Assembly: GCA_017849315.1 (NCBI GenBank)
Contig: JAFIHQ010000106.1
Location: 1 to 19,468 of the forward strand
Direction: 5' to 3'
Source: Treponema sp.
Lineage (GTDB): Bacteria > Spirochaetota > Spirochaetia > Treponematales > Rectinemataceae
DNA: 19,468 bases
Shown one piece after another: positions 1-6,554 of this stretch. Each line of letters starts with the position of its first letter. Within the stretch, counting starts at the first letter, position 1. The notes under the pieces are model-generated. The model saw only the letters and a program-made list of their open reading frames with translations. It was not told the origin of the DNA and searched no databases. A program made the translations under genes and the position numbers.

Positions 1-948
1 AAGGAAACCGAAAGGCTCCTTTTTGAGCTCGATGATATTCGCCGCCAGAATATTGGCCGAAATGCCGAACTTCCTCACCGCCTCCGCCAGTACCGGCTTG
101 CCCGCCACTTCTCCTGCAAAAATGAGCGAATACACCGAGCCGAGCACTCCAAGCCGAGCGACAGCGTTCGTCGTCATTTCGCGGGGCAGAATTCCAGAGA
201 GCAGTCTGCGCGTTGCCTCGTGCTGCGGGTCCATGTAGACTTCGCTTACGCTGCCCATCTCCACAAGCTCGCCTGAATTCAGCACGGCAACACGATCGCA
301 TATCGCCTGCACGACACGCATTTCGTGCGTGACCAGCACTACCGTTATGCCGAATTTCTCATTTATTGAAGAAAGCAGGCGCAAGATTGCCTCAGTGTTT
401 TCAGGGTCGAGCGCGCTCGTTGCTTCGTCGCACAAAAGCACCTCTGGCCCGTGGGCGATTGCCCTTGCAATTGCGACACGCTGCTTTTGCCCGCCAGAGA
501 GCTGGCTCGGGTAGGCGCTCAGCTTGTCCGACAAACCCACCACACCCAGGTAGCGCAGTGCCCGCTTGTGTATTTCTTCTTTGGAAAAACCGAGCAGTTT
601 GAGCGGCACAGCGACGTTTTCGTATACCGTTGCCGTTTTGAGCAGGTTGAAGCCCTGAAAAATCATCCCCATGCGTCGCCTCAATGCCTGCAGGGCCGCT
701 TTATCCAGCGATTCCAGCGTCCTGCCCTCAAATTCGATGGAACCAGACGTTGGGCGCTCGAGATAGTTGAGGCAGCGGACGAGCGTGCTTTTCCCGGCGC
801 CGCTTTGCCCGATGATGCCTAAAACCTCGCCGCGCTTCACGTTGAGCGACACACCTTTGAGCGCGGTGACACTGCCGTGTTTGCCTTGGAAAACCTTATT
901 GACATTGTGCAGGGCAAACACTGGCCCGTTCGATTCTTGCTTTACCAT
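1..948 (-). CDS. metN: Methionine ABC transporter ATP-binding protein MetN (3' end beyond window)
   Basis: This is the ATPase that powers import of methionine through the inner membrane with MetI and the binding protein MetQ. The reading frame is open from the ATG at 948 to the window edge (316 codons; the family is about 340, so only the last few dozen residues are missing). Visible motifs are Walker A GQSGAGKST (about residues 47-55), Q-loop Gln98, signature LSGGQ (150-154), Walker B/D-loop DEATSALD (174-181) and the VTHEM H-loop. The C-terminal part (about 250 onward, containing VLAEAVRKFGISANILAANI) looks like the NIL domain, which in MetN binds methionine and mediates trans-inhibition. 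The start overlaps the metQ stop by 7 bases (ATGGTAA), so translation is probably coupled. metI is not in view and should follow on the minus strand. Confidence 0.95.
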   Translation of the reverse strand, partial: MVKQESNGPVFALHNVNKVFQGKHGSVTALKGVSLNVKRGEVLGIIGQSGAGKSTLVRCLNYLERPTSGSIEFEGRTLESLDKAALQALRRRMGMIFQGFNLLKTATVYENVAVPLKLLGFSKEEIHKRALRYLGVVGLSDKLSAYPSQLSGGQKQRVAIARAIAHGPEVLLCDEATSALDPENTEAILRLLSSINEKFGITVVLVTHEMRVVQAICDRVAVLNSGELVEMGSVSEVYMDPQHEATRRLLSGILPREMTTNAVARLGVLGSVYSLIFAGEVAGKPVLAEAVRKFGISANILAANIIELKKEPFGFL

Positions 949-1754
949 GATGCGATGGTTGATCCTTTGTAATTAGCTTCGATAAATGCCTTTATTTCAG
1001 GCGAGCGATAGATCTTGATGAGTTTTGCAAGCACCGGATCATCCTTGTTTTCTGTACGAACGGCAATGACATTGACATAGAGCGAGTTGGGCGATTCCAG
1101 TCCGATTGCGTCCCGTGCCGGCACATAGCCTGCTTCCACCGCAAAATTATTATTGATTGCCGCTGCATCGAGTTCGTCGAGTTGGCGTGGCAGCTGGGAA
1201 GCCTCAAGTTCGATAAAGCGGAATTTCCGTGGATTTTTGGTTATGTCGCGTGTCGTCACGTTGAGCCCTTTCGCGCTATTGAGTTCGATAAGCCCGAGGC
1301 TCTGAAAGAGCAAAAGCGCGCGTGCCCCATTGCTCGGATCGTTCGGAAGCCCGATGGTGGCCCCATCTTTAAGGTCTTTAAGGCTCTTCACTTTTTTTGA
1401 ATAGACGCCAAGCGGCGCGATAATCGTATTGGCGACGTCCACAAGATCGAGCTTGCGGTCCGCCTTGAATTTGTCCAGGTAGGGTTTGTGCTGAAAGCAG
1501 TTGAGATCGAGGTCGCCCTGTGCGAGCGCAATGTTAGGCAGTACATAGTCCGTGAACACCTTGATCTCCACGTTAATCCCCTGTTTTGCGGCGAGTTTCT
1601 TGACTTGCTGCATGATCTCTTCGTGAACGCCCGTTGTAACGCCGACGACGAGGTGGTTCGGGTCGAAGTTTTTCTTTCCTGCCGCTGCCACAGATGCGAA
1701 GACAAAAGCGACGATTGCCGCAAGGGCGAAGGTCCGTTTGAGTGTAGAATTCAT
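942..1754 (-). CDS. metQ: Methionine ABC transporter substrate-binding protein MetQ (NlpA family)
   Basis: This is the extracytoplasmic binding protein that delivers methionine to MetNI. It is 270 aa, the usual size. A signal peptide is visible (basic start, hydrophobic residues 9-25, Ala-rich end VAAAG), followed by the NlpA/MetQ core with VGVTTGVHEEIMQQV, the Asp-Leu-Asn-Cys-Phe-Gln-His segment (DLNCFQHKPYL) typical of the family, and an INNNFAVEAGY segment. Most MetQ proteins are lipoproteins. Here no Cys lies at the end of the signal peptide, and the only Cys seen is in the DLNCFQHK segment, so a soluble periplasmic form cleaved near Ala25 is predicted. AAGGAG lies at 1760-1765 on the minus strand, correctly spaced for the ATG at 1754. 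It is the first gene of metQ-metN and overlaps metN by 7 bases. Confidence 0.93.
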   Translation of the reverse strand: MNSTLKRTFALAAIVAFVFASVAAAGKKNFDPNHLVVGVTTGVHEEIMQQVKKLAAKQGINVEIKVFTDYVLPNIALAQGDLDLNCFQHKPYLDKFKADRKLDLVDVANTIIAPLGVYSKKVKSLKDLKDGATIGLPNDPSNGARALLLFQSLGLIELNSAKGLNVTTRDITKNPRKFRFIELEASQLPRQLDELDAAAINNNFAVEAGYVPARDAIGLESPNSLYVNVIAVRTENKDDPVLAKLIKIYRSPEIKAFIEANYKGSTIASW

Positions 1755-2090
1755 ACTATCTCCTTATTCCGGACGAGCCGGTTATTGCCAGAAGTGCGTA
1801 GAGTGGGGCGGGTATTGGTTATTATTAGGTGAGAGTGAGCAAATATCGGTATTAAACTATAATTGTTCCGTCTTGGTACGGCTGGACGGCAGCCTAAGAG
1901 CGGGGCGGCCAAACGCGGCCGCAACGCATGAAACATACAGAAGCGCAGAGCATGGAGGCACTCACAAGAGCCGCGGAGGGCTCTTGCATGAGGTAATGCT
2001 CAGATTTCGCAGGTAGAAACGCTCTGTCATTCATGTTGAGCCCTACGATGCAGGTTTTGTCCCTTTGTGTCAAGAGGTTTTTTCGGTTTT
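1755..2090. other. Intergenic leader of metQ with several inverted repeats
   Basis: This is a 336-base stretch with no convincing gene. It holds an 8-bp perfect stem CAAGAGCC/GGCTCTTG (1965-1972 with 1979-1986, 6-base loop), a 6-bp stem GCGGCC/GGCCGC (1905-1910 with 1917-1922), and on the minus strand a GGCTG-CCGTC-CAGCC-N7-GACGG arrangement (1894 down to 1868) that could form a pseudoknot. No S-box (SAM-I) or other SAM riboswitch consensus was recognised by eye. No strong TTGACA/TATAAT pair for metQ was found. The hairpin at 1965-1986 lies just past the end of the small gene at 2091 and could instead end its transcript, although no T-run follows. Confidence 0.5.
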
Positions 2091-2321
2091 TCAGCCAGAG
2101 ACAGGATCAGGGCCAAGACCAGAGACGGCGCCAGCGCCAAATCCCGGGCCAGGCCCAGAGCATGTATGCATGAACTTTATTTCTTTTACCTTATTGCACT
2201 CCATTCTCGTGACGTCGCCATCGGTAAAATAGAGCGTAAAGGTAACGGTGCCATTGCGTGGGGCATCGCTGAGTGCCTTGTCGATTTCGGAAAAAATGAT
2301 CTCACGCTGAGAATGCGTCAT
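2091..2321 (-). CDS. Small hypothetical protein (76 aa), possibly DUF2292-like
   Basis: The family is not firmly recognised. The likely start is the ATG at 2321, preceded on the minus strand by AAAGGGGG; the open frame extends upstream to 2396 but without a better ribosome site. The first 50 residues read like a real small domain: an amphipathic helix (REIIFSEIDKAL), then two predicted beta strands (GTVTFTLYFTDGDVTRMEC) and KVKEIKF. This resembles the helix-strand-strand layout of small DUF2292-type proteins, where a 'GSV-I-V-DG-V-I' pattern occurs. The last 22 residues are a Gly/Pro/Ser/Ala low-complexity tail made by imperfect CCAGAGAC/GGGCCA-like repeats in the DNA. It lies on the same strand as metQ, 336 bases upstream of it, and is divergent from the cysteine desulfidase gene. 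Confidence 0.5.
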   Translation of the reverse strand: MTHSQREIIFSEIDKALSDAPRNGTVTFTLYFTDGDVTRMECNKVKEIKFMHTCSGPGPGFGAGAVSGLGPDPVSG

Positions 2322-2476
2322 GACGGCCCCCTTTTCCCATTGTACACCACCTGCGGAATTTTGCGAGGTTCTGTGCTCAAATGGAAGCACCGACAAATTC
2401 GAAACCGGGGGAGTGGTCTTGTGCGTTCCGCCATTGATTGCTACATTGTTTTTGCAGGCACACGCCTTATTTGCCC

Positions 2477-2523
2477 GTGAAGTGACCTGTGAGCTGACCA
2501 GTGAAGTTACCCGTGAATAAAAG
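2477..2523. repeat. 12-bp direct repeats just upstream of the cysteine desulfidase gene
   Basis: Units GTGAAGTGACC (2477-2487), GTGAGCTGACC (2489-2499), GTGAAGTTACC (2501-2511) and a degenerate GTGAATAAAAG (2513-2523) follow each other at an exact 12-base period. The array ends only 14 bases before the ATG at 2538, with the GAGAGGGG ribosome site in between. One frame reads as Arg-Glu-Val-Thr-like repeats ending in TAA at 2520, but the surrounding frame does not look like a protein. Closely phased direct repeats in a 5' region can be regulator-binding sites; this role is inferred. Confidence 0.6.
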
Positions 2524-2537
2524 CGAGAGGGGAAGCG

Positions 2538-3842
2538 ATGTTACCCAAGAACCTATATGACGAATATCTTGCCATGCTCAAAGAAGAGCTGGTGCCCGCC
2601 ACGGGCTGTACCGAGCCCATCGCCGTTGCGTACGCCGCCGCAAAAGCGCGCGAAACCCTGGGACAAATGCCCGAGCGCCTCGAAGTGGGCTGCAGCGCCA
2701 ACATCATAAAGAATGTCAAAGGCGTCACCGTGCCCAACACCGGGGGCCTGCGAGGTATTCGGGCGGCGGCTACGGCAGGCATAGTCGGCGGCGTTGCGGA
2801 AGCAAAACTCGAAGTCTTGCAGTCACTCACACAGGACCACATCGAGAAAACCAAGGCGCTCCTTGCGCAGGGCTTCTGCTCGACCTGGCTTGTGGAGGGC
2901 GTGGAGGGCATCTATATCGAAGTGCGTGCCTTCGCGGGCAGCGCAAGCTCGCGCGTCATTATCGATAAAACTCATACAGGCATCGTCTATATTGAAAAAG
3001 ATGGACAAGTCCTGCTCGATACTCGAGACCTCAATACTGCGAAGTCGAAGCAGTACACTGAACAGCACGACGCCTCACTTGGGACGCCAAGCCTTAAAGT
3101 GCGCTCGATTCTGGAGTTTGCAAACACCGTGCGCATGGAGGATGTCGCCGATATCATTCGTCGACAAATCGAGCTGAACAGTGCCATTGCGGATGAGGGG
3201 CTTAAAAACGACTATGGTATGGCGGTCGGCAAGTCTCTTTTGCGTGGCGAAGAAAACGACGTGCGCGTGCGCGCAAGGGCCAGGGCTGCTGCGGGGAGCG
3301 ACGCCCGCATGGGCGGCTGTGCCATGCCGGTCGTCATCAACTCGGGGAGCGGCAATCAGGGGCTCACCGTGTCGGTGCCGGTCATCGAATACGCCAAAGA
3401 ATTGGGTGCAAGCGAAGAAAAGCTCATCCGGGCGCTCGTTTTGAGCAACCTCGTATCGCTCGAACAGAAGTCGTACATCGGGAAGCTGTCGGCATATTGC
3501 GGGGCAGTGAGCGCCGCCGTGGGGAGCGCCGCGGGCATCGCGTACCTGGAGGGTGGCACCTACGAGCAGATAGCCGCGAGCATCACCAACACAATCGTCA
3601 CTGCGGATGGCATGGTTTGCGACGGGGCCAAGGCGTCCTGTGCGGCAAAAATCGCCACGGCGCTGGAAGCTGCCATCATGGGCCAGGAAATGGGCATGAA
3701 AGACGGCGGCAAGTCGTTCTCCTCAGGCGAGGGGCTCGTAGGCAAAGACGTGGACGACACGATACGCAACGTGGGCATTATGGGCGCACAGGGCATGCGC
3801 CAGACCGATGTCGAGATAATCAATCTGATGCTCAAAGAATAA
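2538..3842 (+). CDS. cyuA: L-cysteine desulfidase, UPF0597/CyuA (serine dehydratase alpha-like) family
   Basis: The family comprises oxygen-sensitive iron-sulfur enzymes that break L-cysteine down to pyruvate, sulfide and ammonia through an aminoacrylate intermediate. At 434 aa it is full length. The N-terminal ELVPATGCTEPIA block (Cys24), NIIKNVKGVTVPNTGG, GGCAMPVVINSGSGNQG (Cys261), YCGAVSAAVGSAAGI (Cys321) and MVCDGAKASCAAK (Cys361, Cys368) are the expected conserved regions; several of these Cys are the likely [4Fe-4S] ligands. GAGAGGGG before the ATG supports the start. There is no signal peptide, so the enzyme is cytoplasmic. It sits alone on the plus strand, divergent from the small gene/metQN side and convergent with the SIMPL gene. 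Closeness to a methionine importer fits sulfur amino-acid use. Assignment to cysteine rather than serine is by family only. Confidence 0.85.
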   Translation: MLPKNLYDEYLAMLKEELVPATGCTEPIAVAYAAAKARETLGQMPERLEVGCSANIIKNVKGVTVPNTGGLRGIRAAATAGIVGGVAEAKLEVLQSLTQDHIEKTKALLAQGFCSTWLVEGVEGIYIEVRAFAGSASSRVIIDKTHTGIVYIEKDGQVLLDTRDLNTAKSKQYTEQHDASLGTPSLKVRSILEFANTVRMEDVADIIRRQIELNSAIADEGLKNDYGMAVGKSLLRGEENDVRVRARARAAAGSDARMGGCAMPVVINSGSGNQGLTVSVPVIEYAKELGASEEKLIRALVLSNLVSLEQKSYIGKLSAYCGAVSAAVGSAAGIAYLEGGTYEQIAASITNTIVTADGMVCDGAKASCAAKIATALEAAIMGQEMGMKDGGKSFSSGEGLVGKDVDDTIRNVGIMGAQGMRQTDVEIINLMLKE

Positions 3843-3912
3843 AGCCGAGCGCCGGGCCGAGTACTCCGCCGAGCGACCCGCCGCGAGCTACTGGGTAGCG
3901 CACTATTTCAGC

Positions 3913-4650
3913 CTATTTTAGTCTGAACTCTGCACCCACCACCGCGGTCACGTCTTTTAGCCGAGTCGACGTGTCATTCATGCCGTAGTCGTCCACCATT
4001 GTGGAGTTGCGCGGCGTAATCTGGAACACGCCCATTCGCGCGCTTTTTATTGCGCCGATCTTGGCACCCGAAGACTTGGCTATGGCCTCGGCCCTGCCTT
4101 TTGCGTCCTCAGTGGCGCGTTCCAGAAGGCCATTCCGCAGGTCGGCGAGCTTCGTGTACATGTATTCGAGCTGGCCCGAGTCCAAGGCAACCCCTTGTGC
4201 AATGAGGTCGCCGGCGCCGCGCGACGCCCGCTCAAGCCGGTCTATATCGATGGACGTCACCCGGTAGCTGCGGTTGGCAAAGTAGGTGGTGCGCTGGGTT
4301 CTGCGGCCTTGCGCATCCTCGTCGAAGTAGGTGTTGGAACCTGCGTTGATGGCGCCGGCGACGATTTCTTCGGCGGGCACCCCTTGCGAAGCCAGAAACG
4401 CATCGATTTTGGGGATGGCTGTTTTGAGCTCGGCATACGCTGCCTGCAGGCTGTCCCCGCGGATATTCACGGAGAAATTCCACACCGCCACGTCGGATTC
4501 GACGGGCTCTTTTGCGCTGCCGGTCACGCTGATGGTATCTTGCGCCGCGCGGATCTGCACTACGCCGTTTGTCACGATAATCCCCGTCACCACCAGGGCG
4601 ACTGCCAGAAGGGCGGCTGCCCAAAACACTTGATGAAGTTTCTTTTCCAT
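3913..4650 (-). CDS. SIMPL-domain (DUF541) protein, membrane-anchored or exported
   Basis: This is a 245-aa protein of the SIMPL/DUF541 family, whose members are mostly periplasmic or outer-membrane proteins of poorly known function; some are linked to oxidative stress. An N-terminal hydrophobic segment (about residues 8-30, with TGIIVTNGVV) acts as signal anchor or signal peptide. Then follow the family's opening strand ISVTGSAKEPVESDVAVW, a SLQAAYAELKTAIPKIDAFL helix, GVPAEEI and a second half with AKGRAEAIAKSSGAKIGAI and the closing VTAVVGAEFRLK. AAGGAGG precedes the ATG by 11 bases. It is the last gene of a three-gene minus-strand cluster (lipoprotein, PEGA protein, SIMPL), separated from the PEGA gene by a triple tandem repeat, and is convergent with the cysteine desulfidase gene 70 bases away. 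Confidence 0.85.
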   Translation of the reverse strand: MEKKLHQVFWAAALLAVALVVTGIIVTNGVVQIRAAQDTISVTGSAKEPVESDVAVWNFSVNIRGDSLQAAYAELKTAIPKIDAFLASQGVPAEEIVAGAINAGSNTYFDEDAQGRRTQRTTYFANRSYRVTSIDIDRLERASRGAGDLIAQGVALDSGQLEYMYTKLADLRNGLLERATEDAKGRAEAIAKSSGAKIGAIKSARMGVFQITPRNSTMVDDYGMNDTSTRLKDVTAVVGAEFRLK

Positions 4651-4672
4651 ACCTTACTCGCCCTCCTTCTGT

Positions 4673-4729
4673 CGCCCTCTCAATCTGGCGGCGCCCTCTC
4701 AATCTGGCGGCGCCCTCTCAATCTGGCGG
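4673..4729. repeat. Three perfect 19-bp tandem repeats between PEGA and SIMPL genes
   Basis: The unit CGCCCTCTCAATCTGGCGG occurs three times without a mismatch (4673-4691, 4692-4710, 4711-4729). Each unit has complementary ends CGCC and GGCG around a 10-base centre, so transcripts could form up to three small hairpins in a row in the SIMPL 5' region. On the minus strand each unit carries GAGAGGGCG, which resembles a weak ribosome site. The array starts 5 bases past the end of the PEGA gene and ends 22 bases before the SIMPL start. Confidence 0.9.
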
Positions 4730-4733
4730 CCTG

Positions 4734-5747
4734 TCAATACACGGTCACGCCCAGCGAAAGTTCGATTGTCACCGGCTTTCCTGCCGGAAGGACAAAATCG
4801 CTTTCCAGCCTTAAGTCTCGATATTTCAAAGTGATATGATGCGTCCCTGGAAGCGCGCTGCCTCGGAGCGAATCGAGTTTGGTACCGTCAAAATAGACGT
4901 CGACATCGCTGAACTTGCCCAAGTGCTTCCAGGACGAGTAGAGATCGTCCGGCAGTTTTATTTCGTAGTTTACAGCGAGCGGCGTAAGGCTCACCTGCAG
5001 ATTAACCGGCCCGTTGACGAACACCTGTTGAGCATAATCGGCAAATCCAGGCGCCGAAATCCGTACCATGTAGCTTCCGTAACTCCAGGTGCCTCGATAG
5101 GGGCTGCTCCCTACATACGAATTATCGCGATAAATCGTTGCATTGGGAGCATTTATGGCGCTTATTGAGACTGAGTACTGATAGCTGTTCAGGCTTGCCA
5201 CAAGAGTGTAGGGGCCATTCAGCCTGATCGATCTGGAATAGTCCTGATAACCATCCAGCCTCACCACAACCGAGTAGTTCCCACGGGGAAGCATAATGGC
5301 GAGCGGCGTACTCCCGACATACGAACCGTTGATATAGACCTGTGCGCCATTTACGTTTGCTCTCACATTGAACTGATAGGACGGCTCGTGTGACTGCGGC
5401 GGAACAGGCGGTACCGGTATTCCAGGGTTAGAAGGTGACGGTACAGGTGGTGGAGGAGGTGTCGACGGTGAACCTGCCAAGTGTGCCACAATGGTTATGG
5501 GGCTCTGAAAAGCGGTAAAGCTCGTCCGGAATTCCGCAAATCCATCCTTTACGATGCGCACAGTATAGGTGCCCGGAAACACCGACATGCTGAAGTTTGG
5601 CGTGGTATAGCCTACCGCATTGTCGTTTAAATAGATCTTTGCTCCCGTTTGGTCGCACTGTATGGTCACTTGCACCTTATTCTGCGCGAACGTCATGCCA
5701 GCAGCGGCAACAAGAATGAGTATTAAACTGAATAGTCTCTTTCCCAT
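4734..5747 (-). CDS. Exported PEGA-repeat protein with Pro-rich linker
   Basis: This is a 337-aa exported protein of unknown specific role. The signal peptide ends near Ala21 (MTFAQ). A first PEGA domain (about residues 25-90) has the usual 'I-Y-L-N-D-N-x-V-G-Y-T-T-P ... PGTYTVRIVKDGF' pattern. A linker rich in Pro and Ser (about 93-122) follows, then two more PEGA-type repeats with VYINGSYVGSTPL ... RGNYSVVVRLDGY and IYRDNSYVGSSPY ... YGSYMVRISAPGF. The C-terminal domain (about 256-337) repeats the theme less clearly (DVDVYFDGTKL ... LPGTHHITLKY). PEGA domains are common in surface-layer and envelope proteins. AAGGAG before the ATG supports the start. It lies 70 bases after the lipoprotein gene and 83 bases before SIMPL on the same strand, so probable co-transcription. 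Confidence 0.85.
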   Translation of the reverse strand: MGKRLFSLILILVAAAGMTFAQNKVQVTIQCDQTGAKIYLNDNAVGYTTPNFSMSVFPGTYTVRIVKDGFAEFRTSFTAFQSPITIVAHLAGSPSTPPPPPVPSPSNPGIPVPPVPPQSHEPSYQFNVRANVNGAQVYINGSYVGSTPLAIMLPRGNYSVVVRLDGYQDYSRSIRLNGPYTLVASLNSYQYSVSISAINAPNATIYRDNSYVGSSPYRGTWSYGSYMVRISAPGFADYAQQVFVNGPVNLQVSLTPLAVNYEIKLPDDLYSSWKHLGKFSDVDVYFDGTKLDSLRGSALPGTHHITLKYRDLRLESDFVLPAGKPVTIELSLGVTVY

Positions 5748-5817
5748 ATTTTCTCTCCTTAAGGTTCAGGACTTTGCCTCCCTGCCATGCGCCTTCCACT
5801 ACAGGTTCACTCAGGCT

Positions 5818-6534
5818 TTACTTCACCACTTCGCCCGATGGAGTTATGGTACCTGGCTCCAGGACCGATCTTGTACTTTGGCCATAAACAGTAGTGGATC
5901 TTTCTGCGTGCCAGTCTCCTTGCGGCTGATAAGTACCAATGGCCGAGGCCCGCATTGTTCCATACATGTAATTCCGACCTTTGAGATTACCGAGATAATT
6001 TGTTCCTGCATAAGGATAAGGGAAGGTATATGTTGTTCCGTTTGAATAGTGCAGCTCTACAGTGTTGACTGATATATCCCAACGTCCGTAGCCGCCGTTG
6101 TTGTCAGTGAAAGTCTTGTCGCTTTTTATTGTCCAGACCGCGTACCGTTCTATATCATAATCCCAAGTGTATGTCAGATTCCACGTTCCCGGAATCGCAG
6201 TCCAGGGCATCCACTGAGCATACAAGATGACCACGAAGGAATCTATTTGGAGTGAGTCGTCAGCATAATACCACATGCCAGTGCCGTTAGAGTTTGTATT
6301 CCAGCCCACAAAAACACAGCCGCTTTTCTGGAGGTTACCGATGTTATCGAGCACAGTCGCAGTGCTTCCATAACTGTAAAGTCTCGTATCTACTGGGGGA
6401 GTACCTTCAGTTGCATTGTTGGCGTCGTAAAATACCCGCGCACCCCCTGTGATCACGATTGTGCAGGCCGACAAAACGAGTACACCTATGCCCATAAGCC
6501 CGATCAAGAGCGCCAGTTTGTGATTCTTTTTCAT
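5818..6534 (-). CDS. Lipoprotein with an InlB/Flg_new-type (Listeria-Bacteroides) repeat
   Basis: This is a 238-aa predicted lipoprotein: basic start MKKNHK, hydrophobic stretch and lipobox LSAC (Cys24). Residues about 33-108 match one InlB B-repeat/Flg_new unit: VFYDANNATEGTPPVDT, a YGSTATV turn, the GCVFVGWNTNSNGTG motif and the closing LYAQW. The rest (about 115-238) starts with PGTWNLTYTWDYD and looks all-beta, somewhat like the 'GTW' openings of lipocalin-like domains; no firm family is recognised. AAAGGGAGAAAG before the ATG supports the start, and that ribosome site plus start exists in two tandem copies (see the separate entry). It is the first gene of the minus-strand envelope cluster. 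A surface or outer-membrane location is inferred. Confidence 0.8.
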   Translation of the reverse strand: MKKNHKLALLIGLMGIGVLVLSACTIVITGGARVFYDANNATEGTPPVDTRLYSYGSTATVLDNIGNLQKSGCVFVGWNTNSNGTGMWYYADDSLQIDSFVVILYAQWMPWTAIPGTWNLTYTWDYDIERYAVWTIKSDKTFTDNNGGYGRWDISVNTVELHYSNGTTYTFPYPYAGTNYLGNLKGRNYMYGTMRASAIGTYQPQGDWHAERSTTVYGQSTRSVLEPGTITPSGEVVK

Positions 6535-6554
6535 GCTTTCTCCCTTTTTTTCAT
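6531..6554 (-). CDS. Seven-codon leader ORF created by a duplicated start region
   Basis: A 17-base stretch (ribosome site AAAGGGAGAAAG plus CATGA) occurs twice, 20 bases apart, at 6531-6547 and 6551-6567. The upstream copy gives ATG at 6554, which reads M-K-K-R-E-K-A and stops at a TGA (6533-6531) that overlaps the lipoprotein ATG at 6534 in an ATGA arrangement. The 20-base offset puts it out of frame with the lipoprotein gene. If translated, it would couple to or compete with the true start. Expression is inferred only from the good ribosome site. Confidence 0.45.
   Translation of the reverse strand: MKKREKA

Noticed and set aside
451..822. Plus-strand open frame of 123 codons opposite metN
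   Set aside because: It lies wholly antisense to metN, whose ATPase motifs are intact, and its translation has no family features.
1488..1832. Plus-strand open frame of 114 codons opposite the metQ 5' end
   Set aside because: It is antisense to metQ, shows no protein features and has no ribosome site.
1755..2090. SAM-I (S-box) riboswitch before metQ
   Set aside because: The conserved S-box core was looked for on the minus strand and not seen. Only generic inverted repeats and a possible pseudoknot are present.
2067..2480. Plus-strand open frame of 137 codons
   Set aside because: Its composition (Arg-rich start, scattered Cys) is random-looking; the minus-strand frame ending at 2091 has a better ribosome site and a more protein-like sequence.
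4673..4729. CRISPR array
   Set aside because: The units are 19 bp and directly adjacent with no spacers, and no cas genes are near.
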